This document shows positions 23,697-32,489 of a DNA stretch of 64,000 bases, piece by piece (position 1 is the stretch's first letter; every line of letters starts with the position of its first letter). Below the pieces are notes generated by a model. It was not told the DNA's origin and made no database searches. It was given only the letters and a program-made list of their open reading frames with translations. Location: the NCBI GenBank assembly GCA_025055255.1, contig JANWYI010000015.1, forward strand, positions 4,996-68,995, written 5' to 3'. The translations under genes were made by a program, and so were the position numbers. This DNA comes from Anaerolineae bacterium. Lineage in GTDB: Bacteria > Chloroflexota > Anaerolineae > Aggregatilineales > UBA2796.

Positions 23697-25046
23697 TCAA
23701 CCTACCGCACTATCTTGGATGACTTGCTTGAGGTAGAGCGCGCTGCGCTTCAGCGTCCGTTTTTGAGTGGTGAAGTCCACATGGACAATGCCGAAACGCT
23801 TAGTGTAGCCTTCTGCCCACTCAAAATTATCCAGCAGCGACCAGACGAAGTAGCCTTTGAGCGGTACGCCTTGCGCCAATGCCTCAGCAGCAGCGGCGAA
23901 GTGGCTCTGCAAGTAGGCAACGCGCTGCGGATCGTCCAACAAGTCGCCCTCAACATGCTCAGGCTCTGGGAAAGCCGCGCCATTCTCTGTGACGTAGATA
24001 GCAGGTGGAGCATATTCACGGTGGACGCGCAGCAGCAGGTCGCGCAGTCCTTGCGGATAGATTTCCCAGTTCATGTCGGTCACAGGCACGTTCTCAGGCA
24101 GGACAACCGTAAAGCCATGCGGACTGTTCGGGTCGTGGCGCACAATTTGGCGCGTATAGTAGTTGATACCGAGAAAATCGAGTGGCTGCGCAGCAAGGCG
24201 GACAGCCTCAGGGTCAATTCCTTCAAGTGTGCCGCGCTCACGCAACAGAGCGAGCAGGTCGGCGGGATACTGTCCCTTGAAGACTGGGTCGAGGAACCAA
24301 CGATTCTGGAAGCCGTCGGCAATTTGTGCCGCCTGTTGATCGCGCGGATCGTCTGTGAGTGGCTGCTCGACTGCCAAGTTCAAGGTGATGCCGAGCTGAG
24401 CTTGTGGCAACATCTCGCGCAGGACTTGAATGGCGCGTCCGTGCGCAAGGTGTGTATGGTGCGCAGCGCGGAAGGCAGCGCGCTCATCACGGATACCGGG
24501 CGCGTGAATGCCAAAATAGTAGCCCAGAAAGGCAGTACACCACGGCTCATTGAGCGTGATCCAGTGCTTGAGGCGGTCGCCGTAGTGCTTGGCAGCTAAC
24601 GCCGTATACTCAGCGAACCACTCAGGCATGTCGGCGCTTGTCCAGCCGCCACGATCTTCAAGGCGCTGCGGCAAGTCCCAGTGGTAGAGCGTGCCAAACG
24701 GCGTAATGCCTACCTCTAGCAGCTTATCAAGCAAGCGGTTATAGAAATCAATGCCTGCCTGATTGGGCGCGCCTGTGCCTTCAGGCAGCAGCCGCGGCCA
24801 TGAGATCGAGAATCGGTAGGCGCGCAGTCCAAGTTGCTGCATGAGTGCTACATCTTCAGCGTAGCGATGATAGTGATCGCAGGCGACGTCACCTGTGTGA
24901 CCGTGCTTCACTTTGCCGTCTGTGTGTGAGAAACGCGTCCAGATGCACTCACCACGCCCATCTTCTAGTGCTGCACCTTCGATTTGATAGCTGGCAGTGG
25001 CAGCGCCCCAGAGAAAGTCCGTTGGAAAGTTCATAGAATGTGTCAT
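23697..25046 (-). CDS. bglA: GH1 beta-glucosidase
   Basis: A 449-residue GH1 enzyme. FPTDFLWGAATASYQIEGA begins the barrel, TLNEPW carries the acid/base Glu (near residue 165) and YVTENGAAF carries the nucleophile Glu (near 353). WSLLDNFEWAEGY completes the aglycone side. No signal peptide is present, so it works in the cytoplasm on imported oligosaccharides. The true start may be the Met five codons in (25034), where AGGA is better spaced. Last gene of the sugar operon. Confidence 0.95.
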   Translation of the reverse strand: MTHSMNFPTDFLWGAATASYQIEGAALEDGRGECIWTRFSHTDGKVKHGHTGDVACDHYHRYAEDVALMQQLGLRAYRFSISWPRLLPEGTGAPNQAGIDFYNRLLDKLLEVGITPFGTLYHWDLPQRLEDRGGWTSADMPEWFAEYTALAAKHYGDRLKHWITLNEPWCTAFLGYYFGIHAPGIRDERAAFRAAHHTHLAHGRAIQVLREMLPQAQLGITLNLAVEQPLTDDPRDQQAAQIADGFQNRWFLDPVFKGQYPADLLALLRERGTLEGIDPEAVRLAAQPLDFLGINYYTRQIVRHDPNSPHGFTVVLPENVPVTDMNWEIYPQGLRDLLLRVHREYAPPAIYVTENGAAFPEPEHVEGDLLDDPQRVAYLQSHFAAAAEALAQGVPLKGYFVWSLLDNFEWAEGYTKRFGIVHVDFTTQKRTLKRSALYLKQVIQDSAVG

Positions 25047-25062
25047 CCTGTGTAAAATTCGG

Positions 25063-26340
25063 TCACTGACATTTAGCGTCCAGCACGTAGAGCGTGGCAG
25101 AGTAGCGCGGCACGACTAGGCGCGGCTCGTTCGTCTCTAACGTCACAGGCTCTGCCTTGTGCTGCTCATCAAGGCGCCATGCGCCCTTGATTGGACAGGC
25201 AGTCTTACCGTCCACTCTAAGTCTCACCTTGCGCTCTGTCTTGTATGGATTAACTACCATCAGTGTCAACTGACCTGCTTCATCGAGCGCAGCAGCTACG
25301 GTCAAGTGTCCATCGCCGCTTTGGGCGCGCAGCAAAGTTTTGCCAAAGCGCTTGTAGAGCGGGTAGACATAAAAAGTCGGATAGGCTCCGCGCGTGTTAA
25401 ACAGACCGTAATCGGGACCGTCACCGCCCGCTAAGATGAAGTAAGCCACGATGTCCACGCGATGATTAATCAGACGCGTCAGCACGTCTGCCCACCAGAT
25501 GGCGTGGAAAAACGAGTCGGGCGTTGCCTCACCACCAATTGTCCTCGTCCAGTGTGAGTTTACCTCCAAAATGCCGATTGGATAGTCTCGCCCTGTCACC
25601 TCGCGGATGACGCGGCGCAGATCGTTGATGAGATAGTCCCACTGTTTAGCAGTCTCGCGCAGCTGGCTGATGGTGGCGAGCGGCGCGTCGAGCGTGCGCG
25701 GCAACGGATAGCGATGGACTGAGACGATGTTCACTAAGTCAGCATTTTCGCGCAGGAAGGCGCGAATCCACCTGCGCAGCGGTGCATGATAGTCATCAGG
25801 GCTGACGGGATACTGACTGATGTCTGGTCCAACAAGGAGGATGTTTGGATCAACCGCGCGCATAGCAAGCGCGAAGGCACGCCACTGCTTGGCGAATTGC
25901 TCAGGCGAGTAGCTTTTGTATAGGTCAGGTTCGTTCCCGATGCTCCAGAAGCGCACGCCGTAGCCGCGCTCAACGTTGACGTGACGGACGAGCCTTGCAG
26001 CGCGCTCAGGCGTGCTGTTGAGAAAGCGTACGTGAATGAGCGGCTCGGCGTTCAGGCGGCGCGCGAGCTTGATGAACGGGTCAATGTGGTAAGGCTGTAA
26101 GTCGTTCTCGTCGCCCCAAGCGCCGCCCGGAAAGCGCAAGAGAGAGATACCGCTCTCTGCTGCTTGGTCCCAGAGACGCGCAGGCAATGCTGCCCATGGT
26201 CCGTAGTTTGCACCAAAGACGTATGGGCTGATCTTGCCGAGCGGCTCTGTCCTGATGCTGATAGTTGCTTCGTCGGCATAGCTGACGCCGAATGCCCACA
26301 AAGATGCTATTAAGCACAGCAACAGCAACCAACGACGCAT
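25063..26340 (-). CDS. Secreted clan GH-A glycoside hydrolase (GH39/GH51-like), paralogue A
   Basis: A 425-residue protein with a signal peptide (MRRWLLLLCLIASLWAFGVSYA). LLRFPGGAWGDENDLQ and FWSIGNEPDLYK (acid/base Glu after Asn, the clan GH-A NEP motif) are followed by GILEVNSHW, where Glu is the likely nucleophile. The C-terminal 90 residues form a beta-sandwich (LTLMVVNPYKTERKVRLRV) as in arabinofuranosidases and xylosidases. It sits 15 bp after its near-duplicate and feeds the same operon. The exact substrate is unknown; arabinose-, xylose- or mannan-type side chains are possible. Confidence 0.75.
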   Translation of the reverse strand: MRRWLLLLCLIASLWAFGVSYADEATISIRTEPLGKISPYVFGANYGPWAALPARLWDQAAESGISLLRFPGGAWGDENDLQPYHIDPFIKLARRLNAEPLIHVRFLNSTPERAARLVRHVNVERGYGVRFWSIGNEPDLYKSYSPEQFAKQWRAFALAMRAVDPNILLVGPDISQYPVSPDDYHAPLRRWIRAFLRENADLVNIVSVHRYPLPRTLDAPLATISQLRETAKQWDYLINDLRRVIREVTGRDYPIGILEVNSHWTRTIGGEATPDSFFHAIWWADVLTRLINHRVDIVAYFILAGGDGPDYGLFNTRGAYPTFYVYPLYKRFGKTLLRAQSGDGHLTVAAALDEAGQLTLMVVNPYKTERKVRLRVDGKTACPIKGAWRLDEQHKAEPVTLETNEPRLVVPRYSATLYVLDAKCQ

Positions 26341-26355
26341 GTTCCCTCGCCTTTT

Positions 26356-27639
26356 TTAGCGGCAACCTGTCTCCAGCAGGTACAGCGTGGCAGAGTAGGC
26401 AGGCAGAACCAGACGCGGCGCCTCTGTCTCCAGCTTCACAGGCTCTGCTTTGTGCTGAGCGTCAAGTCGCCATGCACCTTTGACAGAACAAGCAGCTTTG
26501 CCGTTCACTTCGACCTTTGCCGTTCGCTCTTCTTCAAACGGATTGACCACCATCACAGTCAGCTGACCTGACTCGTTGAGCGCAGCCGCCACGGTTAGCT
26601 TCGGATCGCTGCTCTGCGAAGGCAGTAAAGTCTTGCCGAAGCGCTTGTAGAGCGGATAGACATAGAATGTTGGACGTGCTTGGTAACGGTCGAACAGTCC
26701 GAAGTCTGTGCCGCCGTAGCTTGCCAGCATGAAGTACGCCACGATGTCCACACGATAGTTGATCAGGCGCGTTAGCACATCTGCCCACCAGATGGCGTGG
26801 AAGAACGAGTCTGGCGTCGCCTCGCCGCCTAACGTCTTGCTCCAGTGCGAGCTGACTTCGAGAATGCCGATTGGATAGTCACGCCCTGTTGCCTCTCGGA
26901 TGACCTTGCGCAGGTCATTGACGATGAAATCCCATTCTTTCGCTGTCTCACGCAGCTGCGCAATAGTGGTAGGTGGCGCGTTAAAGACGCGCGGCAACGG
27001 ATAGCGATGAATCGAGACGATGTTCACCAAGTCGCCGTTCTCTCGCATGAAAATGCGAATCCACTCGCGCAGCGGCGCGTGATAGTCAGTCGGACTCGGT
27101 GGATACTGGCTGATATCTGGACCGACAAGGATGATGTTCGGATCAACCTCGCGCATGGCGAGCGCGAAAGCGCGCCAATCTTTGGCGAATTGGCTAGCAG
27201 GATAATCCTTGTACAGATTTGGCTCGTTACCGATGCTCCAGAAGCGCACGCCGTATTTCTGCTCAACATTGACATAACGCACAGTCGCTGCGGCGCGCTC
27301 AGGCGTGCTGCCAGAGAGCCGAACGTGGATCAGTGGCTCAGCGTTCAGGCGGCGCGCAAACTTGATGAACGGGTCAATGTGATAGGACTGCAAGTCGTTT
27401 TGATCGCCCCAGGCGCCGCCCGGAAAGCGCAGGAAGGTAATGCCGCTCTCAGCGGCTTGATCCCACAAGCCTACAGGCAAGACTGCCCATGGTCCGTAGT
27501 TTGCGCCAAAGACGTATGGACTAATTTCGCCTAGCGGCTCTGTCTTAATGCTGATAGTCGCCTCAGTAGCATGGCTTATGCTGACTGTCCATGCAAGTGC
27601 TAGCAAGCAGATCAAAGATATCCAACGACGCATGCTCAT
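26356..27639 (-). CDS. Secreted clan GH-A glycoside hydrolase (GH39/GH51-like), paralogue B
   Basis: A 427-residue protein, colinear with the next gene (25063-26340) over its whole length and by eye roughly three quarters identical. It has its own signal peptide (ISLICLLALAWTVSISHA), the same FWSIGNEPNLYK acid/base motif, GILEVSSHW nucleophile region and C-terminal sandwich. The pair arose by tandem duplication. Differences cluster in loops such as GGTDFGLFDRYQARP versus GPDYGLFNTRGAYP, suggesting different specificities. Its ATG overlaps the permease stop by 4 nt. Confidence 0.75.
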   Translation of the reverse strand: MSMRRWISLICLLALAWTVSISHATEATISIKTEPLGEISPYVFGANYGPWAVLPVGLWDQAAESGITFLRFPGGAWGDQNDLQSYHIDPFIKFARRLNAEPLIHVRLSGSTPERAAATVRYVNVEQKYGVRFWSIGNEPNLYKDYPASQFAKDWRAFALAMREVDPNIILVGPDISQYPPSPTDYHAPLREWIRIFMRENGDLVNIVSIHRYPLPRVFNAPPTTIAQLRETAKEWDFIVNDLRKVIREATGRDYPIGILEVSSHWSKTLGGEATPDSFFHAIWWADVLTRLINYRVDIVAYFMLASYGGTDFGLFDRYQARPTFYVYPLYKRFGKTLLPSQSSDPKLTVAAALNESGQLTVMVVNPFEEERTAKVEVNGKAACSVKGAWRLDAQHKAEPVKLETEAPRLVLPAYSATLYLLETGCR

Positions 27640-28730
27640 TTCTCCACACCTGTGATGACAACGCCGCGCATGAAGAAGCGCTGTGCTAAGATGAATAGGA
27701 CGATTGGCAGTAACATTGCCATTAGCGAAGTCGCTTGCACCAGCTCTGGACGCGGTGCATAGCGGAAGTTAAACAGCTGCACGCCAACTGAGATCGGCTG
27801 CAGTTCAGGCTTGCCGAGCAAGTAGATCAGCGGACCGAAATAGTCGTTCCATGCCCAGACAAAGTGGAACAAGCCGACTGTGATGATCGCTGCCCATGAC
27901 TGCGGCACGATCACGTGAGTCAGAATACGGAACGGACCGGCGCCGTCAATCATAGCCGCTTCATCTAGCTCGCGTGGCAAGGTCATGAAGAATTGCCGCA
28001 ACAAGAAGACGTTGTAAGCATTAGCGAAGAAGTGTGGCACGATCAGCGGCAACCACGTGCCTGTCCAGCCAATGGATGAGAAGAAGGCATAGGTTGGGAT
28101 GAGCGTGACTTGACCAGGCAGGATAATTGTGCCGATCAGCACGATGAACAGCCAGTTTTTGCCTGGAATTGGGAAGCGCGCAAAGGCATAAGCGACTGAG
28201 ATTGACGAGAGCAGCGTGCCGATCATGCCGACAAAGGCAATGATGAACGTATTGCGGAAAAGCAGCGGGAAATCAATCATCTGCCATGCCTCTGGGAAAT
28301 TTTCCCAGCGCGCGTAGAACGCATAGGCAGGTTGCAGTGAACGCCAATTGCCTTGCCATGTGATTGGCTCAGCAGTTGGATTATTTGGGTCAATGAACAC
28401 GACGCTGGTGCGCCGTTTCTGGAGCGCTGCGAGCTGTCGCACTTCTCCGTCAATCGGCACGTTAAAGACTTCCAAGCGCTGTGTGCGCTGACCGTCGTTG
28501 TAATCGTAAAAGACTTGCTTCATTGGCAGAATCGGCGAGTCCGGTCCGCCTGCCAATGACTCTTGGTCGCGCAAAGCGACGACCATCATGTTGCCGAACG
28601 GTGCCAGAAAGATGAGCGCAGCCAGCGAGGTGAAGAGCGTTACAAGCGAGATCGCTGTGAACTTTCTGAGCTGCTTAACAAAGTGCGGCGAAAGAACGAC
28701 CGACGGTCGCGGATGTGAGATCGCAGCCAT
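27636..28730 (-). CDS. Sugar ABC transporter permease, MalG type
   Basis: A 364-residue inner-membrane permease. The EAA loop that contacts the ATPase is visible (LPRELDEAAMIDGAGPFRIL), followed by IVPQSWAAIITVGLFHFVWAWNDY. The region between TM1 and TM2 holds a hydrophilic external loop of over 100 residues (near 60-165), much longer than in E. coli MalG and typical of Chloroflexi and actinobacterial sugar permeases. It forms the transporter with the adjacent permease and binding protein; no ATP-binding subunit is in the cluster. Confidence 0.92.
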   Translation of the reverse strand: MAAISHPRPSVVLSPHFVKQLRKFTAISLVTLFTSLAALIFLAPFGNMMVVALRDQESLAGGPDSPILPMKQVFYDYNDGQRTQRLEVFNVPIDGEVRQLAALQKRRTSVVFIDPNNPTAEPITWQGNWRSLQPAYAFYARWENFPEAWQMIDFPLLFRNTFIIAFVGMIGTLLSSISVAYAFARFPIPGKNWLFIVLIGTIILPGQVTLIPTYAFFSSIGWTGTWLPLIVPHFFANAYNVFLLRQFFMTLPRELDEAAMIDGAGPFRILTHVIVPQSWAAIITVGLFHFVWAWNDYFGPLIYLLGKPELQPISVGVQLFNFRYAPRPELVQATSLMAMLLPIVLFILAQRFFMRGVVITGVEK

Positions 28731-28731
28731 G

Positions 28732-29694
28732 TTACTCGCCTCCCGCGTAATAGACCCAGCGCCGCGATGTAGCGAACAGGATGATGGTCAGGACGATGGC
28801 GATTATGAAGATGAACCACGCCATTGTAGCGCCGTAGCCCATGTCTTGGAACAGAAATGCCGTGCGATATAGGTGCATGTTGAAGAAATACGCGGCGCCG
28901 TTCGGATTGCCTGTGCCGCGTGTCAGCACGTAAGGCACTACGAAGTACTGCAGCAAGCCAATTACAGTCAGAATCAAGTTGTAGAAGATCACAGGCGAGA
29001 TCATCGGCAAGGTGATCTTGAAAAAGGCAGCTACGGCGCCAGCGCCGTCTACTTTAGCCGCATCGTAAAGCTCTTGAGGCACACCTTGCAGCGTTGCTAA
29101 TGTGATCAGCATCGCATTGCCCACGCCCCAGACGCCTATCAAGACCATAGCTGGACCAATCCAGAACTCGTGACCTAGCCAGTTTGGTGGCTCGGCAATG
29201 CCGATCAGGCGCAGCAAGCGATTGAGCCAGCCTGTCTGTCCATTCAGGAATGCCTGCCAGATGAAAATGCTTGAAATAGCCGGCACCATATACGGCAAAT
29301 AGAACAGCAGGCGGAAAAACGGCTTGCCAATTAAGTATTTTGAATTGAGGAGTGAGGCTAGCAAAACCGGCAAAGCAATCGCTATCGGTAGCGAGATAAG
29401 GGCAAAGCCGAAGGTCACGCGCAGCGCGTTGAGCGCTAGTGGATCGTTAAAAAGCTTTATCCAGTTATTCAGCCCAACAAAATTAATTTGGTCAGGGCGT
29501 GTCAGCGTGAAATCTGTGAAGCTGAAGATCAGCGAGGCGACAATCGGCACGAAAGTGAAGACGAAAAAGCCAATCAGCCAAGGCGAAAGGAAAAGCCAGC
29601 CCCAGAGCCTCTGCTGCGCGTAAATGCTCATCTGTCGGCGCGGGCGCAGTGTAGTTACCTGTTCGACGCGAAGTGGTGTCGGCACGCTTGTCAT
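28732..29694 (-). CDS. Sugar ABC transporter permease, MalF/UgpA type
   Basis: A 320-residue permease with six predicted helices. WGWLFLSPWLIGFFVFTFVP is the usual first helix and LYDAAKVDGAGAVAAFFKITLP is the EAA loop. ATG 29694 is chosen because AGGGGTG lies 7 nt upstream; an ATG at 29715 lacks a site. It lies one nucleotide before the second permease. Confidence 0.92.
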   Translation of the reverse strand: MTSVPTPLRVEQVTTLRPRRQMSIYAQQRLWGWLFLSPWLIGFFVFTFVPIVASLIFSFTDFTLTRPDQINFVGLNNWIKLFNDPLALNALRVTFGFALISLPIAIALPVLLASLLNSKYLIGKPFFRLLFYLPYMVPAISSIFIWQAFLNGQTGWLNRLLRLIGIAEPPNWLGHEFWIGPAMVLIGVWGVGNAMLITLATLQGVPQELYDAAKVDGAGAVAAFFKITLPMISPVIFYNLILTVIGLLQYFVVPYVLTRGTGNPNGAAYFFNMHLYRTAFLFQDMGYGATMAWFIFIIAIVLTIILFATSRRWVYYAGGE

Positions 29695-29731
29695 AAATAC
29701 ACCCCTGTTCATCACTCAAGTTGCGAGAAAC

Positions 29732-29761
29732 GAAGGCGGGTAGTAAGATTGACCCGCCTTC
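29732..29761 (-). promoter_or_regulatory. Intercistronic hairpin between binding protein and permease genes
   Basis: A perfect 10-bp stem (GAAGGCGGGT 29732-29741 with ACCCGCCTTC 29752-29761) and a 10-nt loop lie in the 125-bp gap after the binding-protein gene. There is no U-tract. Such hairpins after a binding-protein gene commonly stabilise its mRNA or attenuate read-through to the permeases; that role is inferred. Confidence 0.6.
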
Positions 29762-29819
29762 GGGCAGTGCCCCCTCGTCACGCGCCTACCAAGCTAGCAG
29801 ACGAGTGGGCATCTCTACT

Positions 29820-31190
29820 TTAACGGAGCGCCTCTGCAACAATCGCTTGCAAGTCGGCTTCCAGCTTGTTGATCTCTGCCTCTAAGTCCATTGTCTTGCC
29901 CGTGTCACCGTAGAGTTGGCTACGGAAATCGGCAAAGCGCTGGATGCCCTTTGAGAAGTTCGGGAAGAACGACTCATGGTGTGGCGAGGCTGCGTACGCC
30001 AGGCTGGCTGGCACGATGCTCCAGTTAGTAACTGATGGGAAAGCCTCTTGACGCAGCTTGGTCGCCGCCTCTTGCAAGTCAGGGCGTGCTGGGTAGCCGC
30101 CGTAGGTTAGGAGCAGCTCTGGTGCCGCCTCGCCCAACAAGTACATCAGCACCTTGAACGCCGCATCGGGATTCTTGCTAGCTTTGGTCAGGCGGAAAGT
30201 GTCGGCGTCGGTCGGCACATGATATTGACCCTTGTAGCTCGGTACGACCGCCAAATCCCAGTTGGATTTCAGATCGCCAATGCAGCAGGTGTACCACAGC
30301 GGCACGCGCGCCATAGCCACATTGCCAGAGGCAAAGGCACTCGGCTGGAGCAGCTCACTGCCTTCGTAGGTGGCGTTCGGGATGAAATGACGCTTCCACA
30401 AGCCGTCGTGCAGCCATCTGAACTTCTCACGCCAGTAGTCTGGGATTACTACCTTGCCCTGCTCAGGATCGTAGACAGGATGACCGCCAAAAGTGGTCAG
30501 CTCAGCGCGCATAAGCGCCCACTGATGGATGAAGCCGAACTGCCGAATTTGATTCGGGTCAAAGCCGGGATCATTTGGCGTCAAGCCATTAACGTCCACA
30601 GTCAGCTCAGTTGCAAGATCAGCCAGAGTATCCCAGTTCCACTCGCGCTCCTCGCCGTTCAAGACGTAGGGCTTGCCGAATTCGGCAGGTGGATAGGGCA
30701 GCTCTGCTTCATCGAACAGGTCTTTGTTGTAGAAGATCAGCGACGGGAAAACTGCGAACGGAATACCAACTAAGCCTTCTTCAGTCCGATACAGGTTGAC
30801 AAGACTCTCTGGGAACTGCTTCAGGTCATAGTTGTACTTCTCGACATACGGCGTCAAGTCAAGCCAAGCGTCAGCAAAGCTGTTCGCGCCGAGAAAGCCG
30901 ACTGGTCCGACAATGTCAGGCGCGTCGCCAGAGGCGATCAACGTGGCAAGAACGTCATAGGCTGTCTCAAAGCTGGCAGCAATGTTGATCTTGAGCTCAA
31001 TCTCATTCTGACTAGCGTTGAATTTCTCGACAACACGATTCTGTACCTCAATCTGAGCGGGCTGCGAGCCCGTGCCAATGCCGACGAACCACGTGACCAC
31101 TGTGCGGCTCTGTGCCTTCACGTTTGAGAGCGCCGGCACCAAGGCGATTGCCGCCACGAGGAAAAGAACCAACATCACTTTGCGAGACAT
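29820..31190 (-). CDS. Sugar ABC transporter substrate-binding protein
   Basis: A 456-residue family 1 binding protein. The signal peptide (MSRKVMLVLFLVAAIALVPALSNVKAQ) ends without a lipobox cysteine. DLTPYVEKYNYDLKQFP, GIPFAVFPSLIFYNKDLFDEAELPYPP and FASGNVAMARVPLWY follow the MalE/UgpB fold. The start at 31190 is set by a perfect TTAGGAGGT site 6 nt upstream; the longer frame would run into lacI. A secreted but non-lipidated binding protein would need another anchor in a single-membrane cell. Confidence 0.92.
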   Translation of the reverse strand: MSRKVMLVLFLVAAIALVPALSNVKAQSRTVVTWFVGIGTGSQPAQIEVQNRVVEKFNASQNEIELKINIAASFETAYDVLATLIASGDAPDIVGPVGFLGANSFADAWLDLTPYVEKYNYDLKQFPESLVNLYRTEEGLVGIPFAVFPSLIFYNKDLFDEAELPYPPAEFGKPYVLNGEEREWNWDTLADLATELTVDVNGLTPNDPGFDPNQIRQFGFIHQWALMRAELTTFGGHPVYDPEQGKVVIPDYWREKFRWLHDGLWKRHFIPNATYEGSELLQPSAFASGNVAMARVPLWYTCCIGDLKSNWDLAVVPSYKGQYHVPTDADTFRLTKASKNPDAAFKVLMYLLGEAAPELLLTYGGYPARPDLQEAATKLRQEAFPSVTNWSIVPASLAYAASPHHESFFPNFSKGIQRFADFRSQLYGDTGKTMDLEAEINKLEADLQAIVAEALR

Positions 31191-31270
31191 CGTAAACCTC
31201 CTAAGGAATTTGTTCGCTAGAAATGCCAAAAAACTACAAGCCTCAAAAGCTGACTGAACCGTTGTTGTTT

Positions 31271-32326
31271 CTATTGAGCGGACATCACCTCCCTTGAAGT
31301 AGTTGCTGTAGCGCCGCATGACCGCCTGATGACCAGCTCCGTTGGCAAAATAACATGCTGTGGCGCACTGACTCTGTGGTTGACTAGGTCAACCAACAGA
31401 CGCGCTGCTGCTTCGCCTTTGGCGCGGATTGGCTGCCGAACCGTTGTCAACGGCGGCGTCACTTGCGTTGCAACGTCCACGTCATCAAAACCCACGATGC
31501 TGAGGTCGTCTGGCACGCGCAGTCCTGCCTCTAAAACGGCTTGCAGTGCGCCTGCAGCTACCGTATCGCTAGCCGCAAAGAGAGCATCTGGCTTGTGTGG
31601 CAGGAGCCGCTGCATAGCATAATAGCCCGTTTCACGATTGAAGGTACTCTCAATGATTAGAGAGTCGTCTACAGGCAAGCCGGCAGCGCGCAAGGCATTT
31701 TTGTAGCCTGTCAAGCGGTCGTAAGCATCTGTGATGGTCATGTCGCCAGTGATGTGTGCGATGCGCCGTCTGCCAAGCCGAATCAGATGCTCAGTGGCGA
31801 TCTCAGCAGCGCGTACGTTATCCACGCTAACGTAGTTCGTGCTTTCTACGTCGGTAAATGGACGGTCAATCATCACGAAGGGTTGGCGCAGGCGACCGAG
31901 CTTAGCATAGAGCGGATGATCGCTCGGCAATGAGACAAAGATCAGCCCGTCGGTCAGATGCGGATTGGAGAGCTTACGCATGAGGTGCTGATCGTCTTGC
32001 GTTACCTCGCCAAGCCACATCAGCATGGCATAGTCCAGCTGACGGATAGCGTCATTCAAGCCTGCCAGAATCAGCGGATAGTAGTTGTTATCGCTGAGGA
32101 AGACATTCGATGATGTCGGAATGACGACGCCAAGAATGTCCGTGCGGCGCTTGACTAGAGCACGTGCGGCTGCATTCGGATGAAAGTTCTCTTGCTCGAT
32201 GATGGCAAGCACGCGCTGGCGCGTCTGCTCACTGACATTGGGCGAGTCGTTGATGACGCGCGAGACCGTCGAGCGTGAGACGCCTGCTTTGCGTGCAATG
32301 CTTTCTAAGTCCAACGATTCTTTCAT
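31271..32326 (-). CDS. LacI/GalR family transcriptional regulator
   Basis: A 351-residue repressor. The N-terminal helix-turn-helix reads LESIARKAGVSRSTVSRVIN with hinge helix HPNAAARALVKRRT, followed by a periplasmic-binding-protein-like effector domain (DILGVVIPTSS, GLIFVSLPSD, and DDLSIVGFDDVDVATQVTPPLTTVRQP). It presumably controls the downstream binding protein, permeases and glycosidases. Three palindromic operators lie immediately upstream, so autoregulation is likely. Confidence 0.95.
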   Translation of the reverse strand: MKESLDLESIARKAGVSRSTVSRVINDSPNVSEQTRQRVLAIIEQENFHPNAAARALVKRRTDILGVVIPTSSNVFLSDNNYYPLILAGLNDAIRQLDYAMLMWLGEVTQDDQHLMRKLSNPHLTDGLIFVSLPSDHPLYAKLGRLRQPFVMIDRPFTDVESTNYVSVDNVRAAEIATEHLIRLGRRRIAHITGDMTITDAYDRLTGYKNALRAAGLPVDDSLIIESTFNRETGYYAMQRLLPHKPDALFAASDTVAAGALQAVLEAGLRVPDDLSIVGFDDVDVATQVTPPLTTVRQPIRAKGEAAARLLVDLVNHRVSAPQHVILPTELVIRRSCGATATTSREVMSAQ

Positions 32327-32357
32327 CGTAAATCAGCCTAAAATGAACTTGTCTATT

Positions 32358-32371
32358 TGAGAGCGCTCTCA
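32358..32371. promoter_or_regulatory. LacI-family operator O1 (perfect palindrome)
   Basis: TGAGAGCGCTCTCA is a perfect 14-bp palindrome with the central CG of LacI/CcpA-type operators. It lies just downstream of a TATAGT -10 (32376-32371) on the minus strand, where bound repressor would block initiation. Confidence 0.8.
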
Positions 32372-32399
32372 CTATACCATTCTTTTGAGAGCGTTCCCA
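32371..32399 (-). promoter_or_regulatory. Proximal lacI-operon promoter with overlapping operator O2
   Basis: On the minus strand, TGGGAA (32399-32394) and TATAGT (32376-32371) are 17 bp apart. Operator O2, TGAGAGCGTTCCCA at 32386-32399, matches O1 at 12 of 14 positions and covers the -35. O1 and O2 centres are 28 bp apart. Confidence 0.65.
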
Positions 32400-32412
32400 G
32401 AGCCTTTACTAA

Positions 32413-32441
32413 AGTCTAGAGAACTCTGAGAACGCTGTCAA
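32413..32441 (-). promoter_or_regulatory. Distal lacI-operon promoter with overlapping operator O3
   Basis: On the minus strand a consensus TTGACA (32441-32436) lies 17 bp from TAGACT (32418-32413). Operator O3, TGAGAACGCTGTCA at 32427-32440, matches O1 at 12 of 14 positions and overlaps the -35 and spacer. This is the best core promoter seen in the region. Confidence 0.75.
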
Positions 32442-32453
32442 GCAAATCGGGAG

Positions 32454-32475
32454 AATGTGAAGAGAAATTCACATT
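32454..32475. repeat. Inverted repeat between beta-mannosidase and the lacI promoter
   Basis: AATGTGAA (32454-32461) and TTCACATT (32468-32475) form a perfect 8-bp inverted repeat with a 6-nt centre, 15 bp past the beta-mannosidase stop. No T-tract follows on either strand. It may be a weak terminator or another protein-binding site; TGTGA-type arms also occur in CRP-like sites. Confidence 0.4.
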
Positions 32476-32489
32476 TGTGCAAAGCTGGT

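Noticed and set aside
31190-31319. An N-terminal extension of the binding protein to 31319
   Set aside because: It would overlap lacI and bury the signal peptide; a perfect AGGAGG site precedes the ATG at 31190.
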